NCBI RefSeq assembly: GCF_008086345.1
Contig: NZ_CP043006.1
Coordinates: 3,470,032-3,534,031 of the forward strand
From: Chitinophaga sp. XS-30
Lineage (GTDB): Bacteria; Bacteroidota; Bacteroidia; Chitinophagales; Chitinophagaceae
Length of the DNA stretch: 64,000 bases
Direction of reading: 5' to 3'
Shown: one piece after another, positions 18,941-28,395 of the stretch
How positions within the stretch are numbered: the first letter of the stretch is position 1
Layout of the letters: the number at the start of each line of letters is the position of its first letter
The notes under the pieces: model-generated
Databases searched by the model: none
What the model saw: the letters and a program-made list of their open reading frames with translations, nothing else
What the model was told of the DNA's origin: nothing
Program-made: the position numbers and the translations under genes

Positions 18941-18983
18941 AAAAAAAGCGCGTGCACCCTTTACCGGTACACGCGCTTTTTTT
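18941..18983. terminator. Bidirectional rho-independent terminator
   Basis: AAAAAAAGCGCGTGCACC pairs with GGTACACGCGCTTTTTTT (one mismatch) around a short CTTTACC loop. The A/T flanks let it act for both the M1 peptidase gene (plus) and the convergent operon (minus). Confidence 0.88.
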
Positions 18984-19003
18984 GATTATTGCGATCCTGG
19001 TTT

Positions 19004-19471
19004 TTACAGCCAGGAAACGATCTCTTCCAGGAACCGCTGGTCGGTTTCATCAAATTCGTTGAGGGATATGCTGTCCACATCCAGCACACCCACTACTTCA
19101 CCATTCCGTTTCAACGGCACTACGATTTCCGAGCGGGACTGGCTGCTGCAGGCGATATGCCCCGGGAATGCTTCCACATCCGGTACGATCAGGGTAGCGG
19201 CGTTGGCCCATGCGGTGCCGCAAACGCCTCTGCCCTTACGGATACGGGTACACGCTACAGGTCCCTGGAAGGGGCCGAGTACCAGCTCGTCCTGTTTAAC
19301 GAGATAGAACCCCACCCAAAGCCAGTTAAACTGCTCTTTGAGCGCCGCGGCAATATTAGCCAGGTTGGCGGTTTCGTCCGGTTCGCCGGTGATGAGTGCT
19401 TTGATCTGCGGCAGCAGGGATGTGTATTGTGCGGTTTTGCTGCCTTGTATGATGCTGAGGTCTTCTGCCAT
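19004..19471 (-). CDS. msrC: Free methionine-(R)-sulfoxide reductase (GAF domain)
   Basis: A 155-residue GAF-domain enzyme that reduces free Met-R-sulfoxide with thioredoxin. The three Cys of the family are visible: VACTRIRKGRGVCGTAWA and HIACSSQSRSEIVVPL. The fold hallmark GVLDVDSISLNEFDETDQRFLE is at the C-terminus. It ends the suf-containing minus-strand series, 11 bp after the MIP18-family gene, and may be co-transcribed, linking oxidative repair with Fe-S assembly. Confidence 0.88.
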   Translation of the reverse strand: MAEDLSIIQGSKTAQYTSLLPQIKALITGEPDETANLANIAAALKEQFNWLWVGFYLVKQDELVLGPFQGPVACTRIRKGRGVCGTAWANAATLIVPDVEAFPGHIACSSQSRSEIVVPLKRNGEVVGVLDVDSISLNEFDETDQRFLEEIVSWL

Positions 19472-19482
19472 TTGTCTTGCGC

Positions 19483-19791
19483 TTACATAAATCCTAATTC
19501 GAGTCTTGCTTCTTCGGTCATCATTTCCTTTGTCCAGGGCGGATCAAAGGTAAGGCGCACATCCGCGCCGGTAACGCCTTCTATCGCCAGTATCTTGTCA
19601 TTCACTTCCTGCATGATGCTGCCCGCTACGGGGCAGCCGGGGGCGGTGAGGGTCATTACCACCAGCACCTGTCCTTCGTCCTGTATCTCGATATTGTACA
19701 CCAGCCCGAGATCGAAGATGTTCACGGGTATTTCCGGATCGTACACGGTATGCAGTGCTGCTTCTACCTGGTCTCTGAGTGTTGTTTCCAT
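19483..19791 (-). CDS. MIP18-family (DUF59) Fe-S assembly protein, SufT-like
   Basis: A 102-residue protein with the MIP18 signatures DPEIPVNIFDLGLVYNI, TLTAPGCPVAGSI (conserved Cys) and VRLTFDPPWTKEMM. Family members assist Fe-S cluster maturation or transfer. It lies 6 bp downstream of sufE in the suf operon, the usual place in Bacteroidota. The gene name sufT is sometimes used for related proteins; the exact subgroup cannot be settled by eye. Confidence 0.88.
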   Translation of the reverse strand: METTLRDQVEAALHTVYDPEIPVNIFDLGLVYNIEIQDEGQVLVVMTLTAPGCPVAGSIMQEVNDKILAIEGVTGADVRLTFDPPWTKEMMTEEARLELGFM

Positions 19792-19797
19792 CCTTCG

Positions 19798-20226
19798 TCA
19801 GTTTTGCATTGATTTCATTTGATATCCGATAGCGTAGAGCTTGATCTGTTTGAGCATGGACAGCAGGCCGTTGGAGCGGGTGGGGGAGAGATGGCTGGTG
19901 AGGCCGATAGCGTCTATGAAATAGATGTCGGCTTCCGCGATGTCTTTGGGCGGCTGACCGCTCAGTACCTGTATCACCAGTCCCACAAGCCCTTTTGTGA
20001 TCACGGCATCGCTGTCCGCCGTGAAGACCAGTTTGCCTTCCTTCATTTCCGCATGCAGCCATACTTTGCTCTGGCAGCCGCGGATGAGGTTTTCATCCGT
20101 CTTGTATTTCGGATCGATGAGCGGCAGGTCTTTCCCGAGCTGGATGATGTACTCGTATTTCTCCATCCAGTCCCCAAATACCTCAAAGTCTTCAATGATC
20201 CTGTCCTGTTGCTCTTTAATAGTCAT
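19798..20226 (-). CDS. sufE: Cysteine desulfuration protein SufE
   Basis: A 142-residue protein starting MTIKEQQDRIIEDFEVFGDW (the open frame runs upstream to 20340 into sufS, so that start is rejected). SufE takes persulfide sulfur from SufS and hands it to the SufBCD scaffold. The acceptor Cys is in LIRGCQSKVW near residue 50, and TRSNGLLSML is typical of the C-terminal part. It begins 11 bp after the sufS stop. Confidence 0.93.
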   Translation of the reverse strand: MTIKEQQDRIIEDFEVFGDWMEKYEYIIQLGKDLPLIDPKYKTDENLIRGCQSKVWLHAEMKEGKLVFTADSDAVITKGLVGLVIQVLSGQPPKDIAEADIYFIDAIGLTSHLSPTRSNGLLSMLKQIKLYAIGYQMKSMQN

Positions 20227-20237
20227 AATAACACGGT

Positions 20238-21479
20238 TTATCCCAGCAAAGTTACGGCTTTCCGCACGCCTTCCACCAGTTTGTCGATCTCCTCTGCGGT
20301 ATTGTAAAAAGCGAGGGAGGCCCTTACGGTACCGGGGCATTCGAAGCGGTCCATCAGCGGTTGGGTGCAGTGGTGGCCGGTGCGTACGGCAATGCCCTGC
20401 TGGTCCAGCAGCACGCCTACATCTGAAGGGTGCGTATTGCCGATCAGGAAGGAAATGGCGCCGGAGCGGTGTCTAGCATCCCCGATCAGGCGGAGGCCAT
20501 CGATGGTGCGCAGTTGTTCCAGCGCATAATTGGTGAGCTGATGCTCATATGCCATGATCTTGTGGATGCCGGTCTGGGTAATATAGGCCAATGCCGCGCC
20601 GAGCCCTATGGCTTCCGCGATGGCGGGGGTGCCGGCTTCGAATTTAAGCGGCGGCTCGGCATAGGTCGTTTTTTCAAAGGTCACCTGTTTGATCATATCG
20701 CCGCCGCCCTGGTAGGGAGGCAGTTTGTTCAGCCAGGTTTCCTTTCCGTAGAGGATGCCGATGCCGGTGGGCCCGTACACTTTATGGCCGGAGAACGCGA
20801 GGAAGTCCACATTCAGCTCATGCACTTTCAGCGGCATATGCCCTGCGGCCTGAGCGGCGTCCAGCAGCACAGGGATGCCCTGTTTGTGCGCCAGTTCAAT
20901 GATATCCTTCACCGGGTTCACGGTGCCGAGGGTATTTGATATCCAGGTAATGCTCACGAGTTTCACACGGGGATTGAGCATGGATGCATATGCTTCCATA
21001 TCCAGTTCCCCTTTATCGTCCACGGGCACTACTTTCAGGTTCGCTTTTTTCTCTTCGCAGATGAGCTGCCAGGGAACGATATTGGAATGGTGTTCCATGG
21101 CGGAGATGATGATCTCGTCCCCTTCATTCAGAAAGGCTTTCCGGAAACCGGCCGCTACCAGGTTGATGGCATCGGTGGTGCCTTTGGTGAACACGACTTC
21201 ATGCGCATGTGCGCCGATGTAGTGGGCTACCTGCTGGCGGGCTGCTTCATAGGCGGAAGTGGCCTGCTGGCTGAGGGTATGCACACCGCGATGTACATTG
21301 CTGTTATAGCCGGTGTAATAGTCCTGCATGGCGCGGAGCACCTGTACCGGTTTCTGCGTAGTGGCCCCATTGTCGAGGTACACCAGCGGTTTGCCGTTAA
21401 CGGTCTGTTTGAGGATCGGGAAATCGTTCCGGATCAGCTCCAGTTCAGGCCATACGATATGCTGGGTGATGGTTTCCAT
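20238..21479 (-). CDS. sufS: Cysteine desulfurase SufS
   Basis: A 413-residue PLP enzyme that strips sulfur from cysteine. Visible: YLDNGATTQKP at the start, the PLP Lys in FSGHKVYGPTGIG near residue 230, the SufS-type RTGHHCTQPL with the persulfide Cys near residue 370, and EFVFTKGTTDAINLV-like cofactor region (VVFTKGTTDAINLVA). Group II desulfurase length. It lies 12 bp after sufD in the operon. Confidence 0.95.
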   Translation of the reverse strand: METITQHIVWPELELIRNDFPILKQTVNGKPLVYLDNGATTQKPVQVLRAMQDYYTGYNSNVHRGVHTLSQQATSAYEAARQQVAHYIGAHAHEVVFTKGTTDAINLVAAGFRKAFLNEGDEIIISAMEHHSNIVPWQLICEEKKANLKVVPVDDKGELDMEAYASMLNPRVKLVSITWISNTLGTVNPVKDIIELAHKQGIPVLLDAAQAAGHMPLKVHELNVDFLAFSGHKVYGPTGIGILYGKETWLNKLPPYQGGGDMIKQVTFEKTTYAEPPLKFEAGTPAIAEAIGLGAALAYITQTGIHKIMAYEHQLTNYALEQLRTIDGLRLIGDARHRSGAISFLIGNTHPSDVGVLLDQQGIAVRTGHHCTQPLMDRFECPGTVRASLAFYNTAEEIDKLVEGVRKAVTLLG

Positions 21480-21491
21480 TGTTGTTCCGGT

Positions 21492-22808
21492 TTAGTTGTT
21501 CGCGGCAGCGGACAGGTATTGGGCAGCCAGCTGCTCTACCTGTTTGCGGACGGCGGGAATTTTCACCTGTGCCGTAATGTCGAAAGCGAATGCCTTCACC
21601 AGCATGCTGCGGGCGGTCATATCTCCGATACCGCGGGCTTTGAGGTAGAAGAGCGCATCTTCACTCACCTGCCCGATGGTGGTACCGTGGCTGCATTTCA
21701 CATCATCCGCGAAGATCTCCAGCTGCGGCTTGGTGTAGATATTGGCATCCGGGCTGAGCACCAGGTTGTTGTTCTGCTGAAAGGCGTTGGTCTTCTGTGC
21801 ATCTTCATGTACATAGATCTTGCCGTTGAATACGCCGGTACTTTTGTCCAGCATCACGCCGCGGTATAGCTCATTGCTTTCGCAATTGGGCATGCGGTGG
21901 TCTACGGAGGTGTGGTTATCTACCAGCTGGTTGCCCATGGCCAGGTAGAAGCCGTAGAGGTGCGTTTCCGTCCTTTCGTCGTCCAGTGAAATATTCAGGT
22001 TGTTACGAATGATGTCCGCTCCCGTGAGGGTAAAAGTATAGTTGTTGTACAGGCTTTTGCCGTGTTGCTGTACCAGCGTCTGGTTGATGAAGCGTGTTTG
22101 CTGGCCGGCGGTTTGCAGCTGATAGTGGCTCAGTTGCGCACGTTCGGTCGTAACGGCTTCAATCACGCTGTTGACCAGTACGGAACCGGAAAGGCTGAGG
22201 GCTGCTGCGGATTCGATGATCTGCAGGCTGGCGCCGGGCTGTACTACCCAGAGGTGCCGGGGTTGTACGAGCAGGTTGCCGGTGCTGTGGTACAGTTGTA
22301 TGATATGCAATGGTTGTTCCACCATTGCTTTCGCCTTTGCTTCGATGAAGAGGCCATCGGTGAACAGCGCGGTATTGAGCTGTGCGAAATGGTGCTCATC
22401 GAGCTTGCGGCTTTTTGAAAAGTATTGCTGGAAGGCGGCTTCTTCCGCGGCTTCGCTCAATTTGCGCACGGTCACCTGTGCGGCCGGGGGCAGTTCAGAA
22501 AGTTGCGGCTGCAGTTCTCCGTTCACCAGTACCACGCGGTAGGTATCCGGCAGCAGGAGGCCGGTGGCTTCCAGCTGTGCGGCGGTGAGTTCGGGCGTTG
22601 CGGGAAGTTGTATGCTGATACCGTTTTTCAGGTAGGGCAGCATATTGGTATATTTCCAGTCCTCTGTTTTTACGGTAGGAAAGCCCAGTTCCCGGAATCG
22701 CTGAAAGGCGGCCCGGCGGGTTTCCGGTAACAGTGCACTGCCGATCTGCTCTTCAAACAGTTCCGGCAGGCTGTCGAATAATGATATGTTCGTGGCGATG
22801 GTCGTCAT
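21492..22808 (-). CDS. sufD: Fe-S cluster assembly protein SufD
   Basis: A 438-residue SufBD-family protein. The N-terminal helical part (RRAAFQRFRELGFPTVKTED) and the right-handed beta-helix core ending with FADDVKCSHGTTIGQVSEDA and RSMLVKAFAFDI are typical; KCSHG holds the conserved Cys-His of the SufB-SufD interface. SufD pairs with SufB in the SufBC2D scaffold. It starts 4 bp after sufC ends. Confidence 0.93.
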   Translation of the reverse strand: MTTIATNISLFDSLPELFEEQIGSALLPETRRAAFQRFRELGFPTVKTEDWKYTNMLPYLKNGISIQLPATPELTAAQLEATGLLLPDTYRVVLVNGELQPQLSELPPAAQVTVRKLSEAAEEAAFQQYFSKSRKLDEHHFAQLNTALFTDGLFIEAKAKAMVEQPLHIIQLYHSTGNLLVQPRHLWVVQPGASLQIIESAAALSLSGSVLVNSVIEAVTTERAQLSHYQLQTAGQQTRFINQTLVQQHGKSLYNNYTFTLTGADIIRNNLNISLDDERTETHLYGFYLAMGNQLVDNHTSVDHRMPNCESNELYRGVMLDKSTGVFNGKIYVHEDAQKTNAFQQNNNLVLSPDANIYTKPQLEIFADDVKCSHGTTIGQVSEDALFYLKARGIGDMTARSMLVKAFAFDITAQVKIPAVRKQVEQLAAQYLSAAANN

Positions 22809-22812
22809 GTTG

Positions 22813-23580
22813 TTATTGTACAGGTTCTTCTAAACGGATGTCGGCTTTCAGCCAGTCGTATCCTTTTTCTTCGAGCTCCAGGGCGAGTTCTTTCGTCCCT
22901 GATTTCACGATGCGGCCGTTGTACAGAACGTGCACATAATCCGGAACGATGTATTCCAGCAGGCGTTGGTAGTGGGTGATGATCACAAAAGCGTTGTCTT
23001 TCGTGCGCAGTTTGTTCACGCCGGCGGAAACGATGCGGAGGGCATCGATATCCAGCCCGGAATCCGTTTCATCCATGATCGCCAGTTTCGGGTCGAGCAT
23101 GGCCATCTGGAAGATGTCGTTGCGTTTCTTTTCCCCACCGGAGAAACCTTCGTTAAGGGAGCGGTTCATCAGATTGGCATCGAACTCCATCAGTTTCTGT
23201 TTTTGTTTCAGCATGTCCAGGAACGCTTTCGCAGGCATGGGGGGCTGGCCGTGGTGAGCGCGGATCTCGTTCACGGCTGTTTTGAGGAAGTTGATGTTGG
23301 AAACACCGGGTATTTCTACGGGATACTGGAAAGCGAGGAACAGTCCTTCACGGGCGCGTACTTCGGGGTTCATCTCCAGCAGGTCTTTCCCCTCGAATTC
23401 CACAGATCCTTCGGTTACTTCATAAGCTTCCCTTCCGGCCAGTACGGAGGCCAGGGAACTTTTACCGGAGCCGTTGGGCCCCATGATGGCGTGCACTTCA
23501 CCCGCTTTCACATTCAGATTAATGCCTTTCAGTATAGCATTGCCTTCTACTGCAGCATGCAGATTCTTGATATTGAGCAT
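22813..23580 (-). CDS. sufC: Fe-S cluster assembly ATPase SufC
   Basis: A 255-residue ABC-type ATPase. Walker A GPNGSGKSSLASVLAG, ABC signature SGGEKKRNDIFQ, Walker B LAIMDETDSGLDIDAL and the His switch FVIITHYQRLL are all intact. SufC powers the SufBCD scaffold rather than a transporter. Gap to sufB is 16 bp. Confidence 0.96.
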   Translation of the reverse strand: MLNIKNLHAAVEGNAILKGINLNVKAGEVHAIMGPNGSGKSSLASVLAGREAYEVTEGSVEFEGKDLLEMNPEVRAREGLFLAFQYPVEIPGVSNINFLKTAVNEIRAHHGQPPMPAKAFLDMLKQKQKLMEFDANLMNRSLNEGFSGGEKKRNDIFQMAMLDPKLAIMDETDSGLDIDALRIVSAGVNKLRTKDNAFVIITHYQRLLEYIVPDYVHVLYNGRIVKSGTKELALELEEKGYDWLKADIRLEEPVQ

Positions 23581-23596
23581 TTCTTTTACTTTTATG

Positions 23597-25042
23597 TTAT
23601 CCTACACTACCTTCCAGGGTAATGGATAATAATTTTTGCGCTTCCACGGCAAACTCCATGGGAAGCTGGTTAAGAACTTCTTTTGCGTATCCGTTCACGA
23701 TCATGTTCACTGCCTGTTCGCTGTCAATTCCGCGTTGATTCAGATAGAACACCTGGTCTTCCCCGATCTTGGAGGTGGTGGCTTCGTGTTCTACCATGGC
23801 TGTATTGTTCCTGGATTCGATGTACGGGAATGTGTGCGCGCCGCAGCGGTCGCCGATCAGCAGGGAATCGCATTGTGTGAAGTTCCTTGCGTTGGAGGCA
23901 TTCGGGCCGATCTTTACCAGTCCCCGGTAAGTATTCTGGCCGTGTATGGCGGAAATACCTTTGGAGATGATGCGGCTTTTGGTGTTTTTGCCGATATGCA
24001 CCATCTTGGTGCCGGTATCTGCTACCTGTCTCTTGGAGGTCACCGCCACGGAGTAAAATTCCCCGATGGAATGGTCACCCTGCAGGATCACGCCGGGATA
24101 TTTCCAGGTGATGGCGGAGCCGGTTTCCACCTGCGTCCAGGATATTTTGGAATGGTGGCCTTTACAAATGCCACGCTTGGTCACGAAATTGTAGATGCCG
24201 CCTTTACCGTCCTTGTCACCGGGATACCAGTTCTGTACGGTAGAGTATTTGATCTCGGCATTGTCCAGCGCTATCAGTTCCACCACAGCGGCGTGAAGCT
24301 GGTTCTCATCGCGCATCGGTGCGGTGCAGCCTTCCAGGTAGCTCACATAGCTGCCTTCATCCGCGATGATGAGGGTGCGTTCGAACTGGCCGGTGTTTTT
24401 GGCGTTGATACGGAAGTAGGTGGACAGTTCCATGGGGCAGCGGACGCCTTTCGGGATATATACAAAGGAGCCGTCCGAGAATACCGCGCAGTTAAGGGCT
24501 GCATAGATATTGTCGGACTGCGGAACAACGGAGCCGAGGTATTTCTTCACCAGTTCCGGATGGTCCTGCACGGCTTCGCCGAAGGAACAGAAGATGATGC
24601 CCAGCTCATTCAGCTGTTTTTTGAAGGTGGTGGCTACGGAGATGCTGTCAAATACCGCATCCACGGCTACACCGGAGAGCATTTTTTGTTCTTCCAGGGG
24701 GATGCCCAGCTTTTCGAAGGTACGGAGCAGCTCGGGGTCCACTTCATCGAGACTTTCGTACTTTATCTGGTTTTTGGGAGCGGCGTAATAGGAAACACCC
24801 TGGAAATCAACATCGGGAAGTTTGAAGTTCTGCCAGGTGGGCATGGCCAGCTTTTTGAAGAGCTGGTAGCCTTTGAGGCGCCATTCCAGCATCCATTCGG
24901 GCTCGTTTTTCTTCGCGGAGATGAACCGGACCGTTTCCTCATTCAGGCCCGGGGGCGCAATATCCATTTCTATCTGCGTCTCAAAGCCAAACTCGTACTC
25001 GCGGCCAGCCAGTTCCTGTAATATGTCTTGTTCTGCACTCAT
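23597..25042 (-). CDS. sufB: Fe-S cluster assembly scaffold SufB
   Basis: A 481-residue SufB. Typical segments: [19 protein letters not shown] near residue 50, [58 protein letters not shown] (conserved Cys) and [19 protein letters not shown]. SufB is the main scaffold on which clusters form. First gene of the minus-strand order sufB-C-D-S-E-MIP18; a TATCTTTG -7 element lies about 110 bp upstream. Confidence 0.96.
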   Translation of the reverse strand: MSAEQDILQELAGREYEFGFETQIEMDIAPPGLNEETVRFISAKKNEPEWMLEWRLKGYQLFKKLAMPTWQNFKLPDVDFQGVSYYAAPKNQIKYESLDEVDPELLRTFEKLGIPLEEQKMLSGVAVDAVFDSISVATTFKKQLNELGIIFCSFGEAVQDHPELVKKYLGSVVPQSDNIYAALNCAVFSDGSFVYIPKGVRCPMELSTYFRINAKNTGQFERTLIIADEGSYVSYLEGCTAPMRDENQLHAAVVELIALDNAEIKYSTVQNWYPGDKDGKGGIYNFVTKRGICKGHHSKISWTQVETGSAITWKYPGVILQGDHSIGEFYSVAVTSKRQVADTGTKMVHIGKNTKSRIISKGISAIHGQNTYRGLVKIGPNASNARNFTQCDSLLIGDRCGAHTFPYIESRNNTAMVEHEATTSKIGEDQVFYLNQRGIDSEQAVNMIVNGYAKEVLNQLPMEFAVEAQKLLSITLEGSVG

Positions 25043-25153
25043 GATATATTTTTCTTCTCTATCAGTTTGTCAATTTGTCAACGACCGTTCCTGACCATGC
25101 CGTCCGGATCGCCTATCTCTATTTATTGCCGTATTTGCAAAGGGTTGGTAGTA

Positions 25154-25161
25154 CAAAGATA
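25154..25161 (-). promoter_or_regulatory. Probable -7 promoter element of the suf operon
   Basis: On the minus strand this reads TATCTTTG, matching the Bacteroidota -7 consensus TAnnTTTG. It would place the transcription start a few bases downstream, roughly 105 bp before the sufB start. The -33 region is not a clear match. Confidence 0.5.
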
Positions 25162-25223
25162 GTACGTCAGGAGCGGTAAATTGTCAATGGTCTCCGGTAA
25201 TTTCCGTCATGGTAATAAATACG

Positions 25224-25919
25224 ATGATTAAAATTCGCCACAAAGTTACGATATTTGCCAATAAAGCAAGTAAAAACTTGGAAAATTACAAGGCACATAT
25301 TACTTCATCTACGGATCGTCTTTTATTGTTGTTGAAGACGAAGGGGCCTTTGGCTACGGGCGTTATAGCGCAGGAGCTGGGGATCACGGGGGAAGGTGCG
25401 CGTCAGCAGTTGCAGCGGCTGGCGGAGGAGGGCTGGGTGCAGTTTGAGTCGATTTCCAGGGGAGTAGGGAGGCCGTCGCTCGTGTGGAGCCTGTCCGGCC
25501 GCGGGAACCGCCGTTTTCCCGACACGCATGCCGAATTGACGGTACAGCTGATCAACACCATCCGGGATGTGCTGGGAGACGAGGCGCTGGAGAATGTGAT
25601 CACCGCCCGGGAGCATAAAGCCTTGCTTAGATATTACGATATTCTTGTATTGGAAGACGGTTTGGAGGCGAAAGTGGCGCGTTTTGCGGCCCTGCGTTCT
25701 TCGGACGGTTATCTGGCCGAGTGGCAGAAGGACGGGGAGGGGTATCTGCTGATCGAGAATCATTGCCCGATCTGCGCCGCCGCCAATGCCTGTCACGATA
25801 TCTGTAAAGTGGAATTGCAGACCTTTCAGCAGATATTCAAAGCCTGGGCTACGGTGGAGCGGCTGGACCATGTGATCGAAGGGGCGCGGCATTGCGCGTA
25901 CCGGATCATGCCGGTTTGA
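25224..25919 (+). CDS. SufR-like Fe-S-sensing repressor (DeoR/ArsR-type HTH)
   Basis: A 231-residue regulator, divergent from sufB. The N-terminal winged helix is clear (ATGVIAQELGITGEGARQQL, GWVQFESISRGVGRPSLVWSL). The C-terminal Cys set NHCPICAAANACHDIC plus GARHCAYRI matches SufR, which in cyanobacteria binds a [4Fe-4S] cluster and represses sufBCDS when iron-sulfur supply is sufficient. The start is uncertain: Met at 25209 or 25224 gives a basic extension; a TTG at 25278 (LENYKAHI) would give a more typical N-terminus. Autoregulation and control of the suf operon are inferred. Confidence 0.82.
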   Translation: MIKIRHKVTIFANKASKNLENYKAHITSSTDRLLLLLKTKGPLATGVIAQELGITGEGARQQLQRLAEEGWVQFESISRGVGRPSLVWSLSGRGNRRFPDTHAELTVQLINTIRDVLGDEALENVITAREHKALLRYYDILVLEDGLEAKVARFAALRSSDGYLAEWQKDGEGYLLIENHCPICAAANACHDICKVELQTFQQIFKAWATVERLDHVIEGARHCAYRIMPV

Positions 25920-26000
25920 GCGTTAAGTTAAAACATCTTCCCCCAAAAAATAAACCTGTAAATTGGCGTTATCCATCACTAAACTGGCTTGACTCCTCCT

Positions 26001-27134
26001 ATGCGATCATTTTTACTCCCTTTCTGCCTCGTTATGCTATTATGCGGATATGCCATATCTGCCGTATCGCAAAGCACAGCAAAGGCTGAGCAGGCGGATA
26101 GCGACAATCCCCTGTTGTCGGCTATAGACAGCCTTGTGGAAAGCACGGTAAGGCCCTACATCCAGCAGTCTCATACAGCAGGGTTGAGCGTGGCGGTCAT
26201 ACGGAAGGATGCGGTTTACCGGTATAACTACGGCGAGGTCCGCAAGGGCAACGGTATGCTTCCCGATCCCGCATCCACGATATACGAGATCGGTTCCATT
26301 TCCAAAACATTTACGGCGCTGTTGCTGGCCAGGGAAGTGATCGATGGAAGGATGCGGCTGGATGACCCTGTTTCCGGTTATCTTCCGGATTCCATCCCTG
26401 ATCTGCATTACGAAGGCAATGCCGTTACCTTGCAGCATCTTTCCAACCATACTTCCGGACTGCCCCGTCTTCCGGATGATTTTTTCAGCGGGATGATCAA
26501 TTTTGCTGATCCCTATCTGCATTATGATGATGCCCGGCTTTACGGCTTCCTGATGTATTACAAACCCTCCGTGATACCGGGGACCCATTATGCCTATTCC
26601 AACTATGGCGGCGGGTTGTTGGGTAATCTTCTTGCCCGCAGGGCAAACCGCACTTATGAAGAATTGATAGTGGACATCATCTGCCGTCCACTGGGAATGA
26701 ACCATACGCGCATCACCTTGACCAAAGCGGATAGCGCCGGCATTGCACAGGGATATAATGAAAAAGGACTGCCCGCTTCCCCCTGGCACTTCCCTTCCAT
26801 GCCGGGCACCGGCGCCATCCGGTCAACTTTGAACGATATGATCAGCTATGCCCTTGCGCAAATGGGCAGGCATGCCGGTTCGCTTGAAGCGGCCATTTTG
26901 TTGACGCAACAGACCACTTTTCAGCAAGGGGACTTAGCCCTGGGCCTCGGCTGGCACATCGGCGGAACGGAAGATAGCCGCTACTGGCACCATACCGGCG
27001 GCACGGGCGGTTTCCGCTCTTTCTTGGCTTTTGACAAAAACAGGGATATGGGCGTGGTGATATTGTCGAATTCAACCGAAGATGTTTCGGGCATGGGCGT
27101 GCGCCTATTAAAGGATGCGTTTCGTTATTTTTAG
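26001..27134 (+). CDS. Secreted serine hydrolase, beta-lactamase class C fold
   Basis: A 377-residue protein starting MRSFLLPFCLVMLLCGYAIS with signal peptide; a Met at 25989 adds four residues. The penicillin-binding-type triad is visible: SISK (GSISKTFTALL, near residue 95), the YSN motif (YAYSNYGGGLLG) and HTGG in place of KTG (HHTGGTGGF). The family includes beta-lactamases, D-aminopeptidases and esterases; the HTG variant is common in esterase-like members, so resistance cannot be claimed. The 3' end has been duplicated downstream. Confidence 0.87.
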   Translation: MRSFLLPFCLVMLLCGYAISAVSQSTAKAEQADSDNPLLSAIDSLVESTVRPYIQQSHTAGLSVAVIRKDAVYRYNYGEVRKGNGMLPDPASTIYEIGSISKTFTALLLAREVIDGRMRLDDPVSGYLPDSIPDLHYEGNAVTLQHLSNHTSGLPRLPDDFFSGMINFADPYLHYDDARLYGFLMYYKPSVIPGTHYAYSNYGGGLLGNLLARRANRTYEELIVDIICRPLGMNHTRITLTKADSAGIAQGYNEKGLPASPWHFPSMPGTGAIRSTLNDMISYALAQMGRHAGSLEAAILLTQQTTFQQGDLALGLGWHIGGTEDSRYWHHTGGTGGFRSFLAFDKNRDMGVVILSNSTEDVSGMGVRLLKDAFRYF

Positions 27135-27251
27135 CTATCACCGAAATCAGTCCTTGGTATGGGCGTGCACCTATTAAAAGATGCGTTTCGTTATTTTTAG
27201 CTATCACCAAAATCAGTCCTGGGTATGGGCGCTTACTGAAGGATGCGTGCT
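27093..27251 (+). repeat. 66-bp tandem duplication of the serine hydrolase 3' end
   Basis: The segment beginning ATGGGCGTGC at 27093 recurs at 27159 (period 66) with few differences, and a third, degenerate start appears at 27225. Copy 1 contains the real stop codon at 27132-27134. Copy 2 repeats the coding end (LLKDAFRYF and stop) out of the gene. This looks like slippage or unequal duplication, with no function evident. Confidence 0.85.
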
Positions 27252-27283
27252 GCTTTTGACCCGGCAGCGCGATGCAGCAGGTG

Positions 27284-27697
27284 CTATTTCAATTTTCTTT
27301 CCTGCGCAGTGATCGGCAGATCATTGATGCTGGCAAACCGCTTTTTCATATAACCGTTTTCATCGAATTCCCAGTTCTCATTTCCATATGAGCGAAACCA
27401 CTGCCCGCTTTTATCATGCCACTCATACTCGAACCGTACGGCAATCTTGTTGTCCGTAAAGGCCCATAGCTCCTTTTTGAGCTTATAATCCAGTTCCTTT
27501 TGCCATTTAGCGGTGAGAAATTGTTTTACTTCCTCCCGTCCATTGATGAAAAGATCGCGGTTCCGCCATTCCGTATCAATGGTATAAGCCAGGGCTATTT
27601 TTTCGGGATTTTGGGTATTCCAGGCGTCTTCGGCCATTTGTACCTTCAGGCTCGCCGTTTCCCGGTCGAACGGCGGCAGTGGAAATTTCTGTTCCAT
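27284..27697 (-). CDS. Nuclear transport factor 2-like protein (DUF1348)
   Basis: A 137-residue cytoplasmic protein of the SnoaL/NTF2 cone fold. Features: [40 protein letters not shown], a [20 protein letters not shown] helix, and [20 protein letters not shown] followed by WEFDENGYM. This matches the DUF1348 group, which often sits beside TetR or MarR regulators. Enzymatic function unknown. It lies 4 bp after the TetR gene and is probably co-transcribed. Confidence 0.85.
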   Translation of the reverse strand: MEQKFPLPPFDRETASLKVQMAEDAWNTQNPEKIALAYTIDTEWRNRDLFINGREEVKQFLTAKWQKELDYKLKKELWAFTDNKIAVRFEYEWHDKSGQWFRSYGNENWEFDENGYMKKRFASINDLPITAQERKLK

Positions 27698-27701
27698 ATG
27701 A

Positions 27702-28226
27702 TCAGCGTATTAATTTATGTACGATCGATTTAGCTTTTTTTACCGGCCACTGGCTTCTGAAAAGTTGACTTTCGACAATGGCGCTCTCAAACAGCAGATA
27801 AACATGGTCCGCCAGCGGAGCATCCTCCAGGAGAAGGGTGAAATGTTCCCGCAGTTCGTTCTTGTGACGCTGCATGATAAGCAGTATCGCCGTTTTTTCA
27901 GCAGGGATCTCGGACAGGAGGTTCAGAAAACTGCATCCTCTGAAATCTTCCGTTTCATTCATCAACTCCAGAAAATCGAAAGCGGCCAGCACCTTTGTCT
28001 TCGCCGTTCTGCTCTTTGCAGTGAATTCCCCGAGCCTGGCAAACCAGACGTCATGCCGCTTATTCAAAAAGGCCGCGCACAACTCGTCTTTCGACTTGAA
28101 ATGCTGGTAGAAGCTGGCCTTTGCAACATTGGATTCGGCTATGATCTGGTTGATCCCCGTAGAATTATAGCCCTGTTTGTGAAAAAGCGCCAGCGCGGTA
28201 TCCAGTATCCTTTCTCTTGGTTGCAT
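27702..28226 (-). CDS. TetR/AcrR-family transcriptional regulator
   Basis: A 174-residue repressor-type protein. The N-terminal HTH is clear: [44 protein letters not shown]. The C-terminal ligand domain is diverged, with a Cys in [14 protein letters not shown], a motif common in this subgroup. It heads the pair with the DUF1348 gene. A palindrome at 28273-28290, 47 bp upstream, is the probable operator. Confidence 0.9.
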   Translation of the reverse strand: MQPRERILDTALALFHKQGYNSTGINQIIAESNVAKASFYQHFKSKDELCAAFLNKRHDVWFARLGEFTAKSRTAKTKVLAAFDFLELMNETEDFRGCSFLNLLSEIPAEKTAILLIMQRHKNELREHFTLLLEDAPLADHVYLLFESAIVESQLFRSQWPVKKAKSIVHKLIR

Positions 28227-28272
28227 AGCGGAATGGGTTTATGATGCAAATGTAGGAGATTTTATTGAAAGT

Positions 28273-28290
28273 AGACAGACTTGTCTGTTC
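28273..28290. promoter_or_regulatory. Palindromic TetR-type operator
   Basis: ACAGAC (28275-28280) and GTCTGT (28283-28288) are perfect inverted arms around TT, within TAGACAGACTTGTCTGTT. The form AGACNGNNNGTCT is common for TetR-family sites. It sits between the TetR gene and the divergent secreted protein gene. Confidence 0.65.
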
Positions 28291-28395
28291 ATTGCGCAAC
28301 TCGAGTGAATTTATCCAGTTCCGGAAAAAGCAGGCTTTCGGGCCGTACCCCTGAAACTTTTTGCGCACCGGGTCGTCTTGCTGAAAACACCCAAC

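Noticed and set aside
17014..18957. 647-codon open frame on the minus strand
   Set aside because: It is antisense to the M1 peptidase with HExxH motif; composition is a shadow of the real gene in GC-rich codons and has no recognisable domain.
23636..25021. 461-codon plus-strand frame opposite sufB
   Set aside because: Shadow of sufB, which has every family motif.
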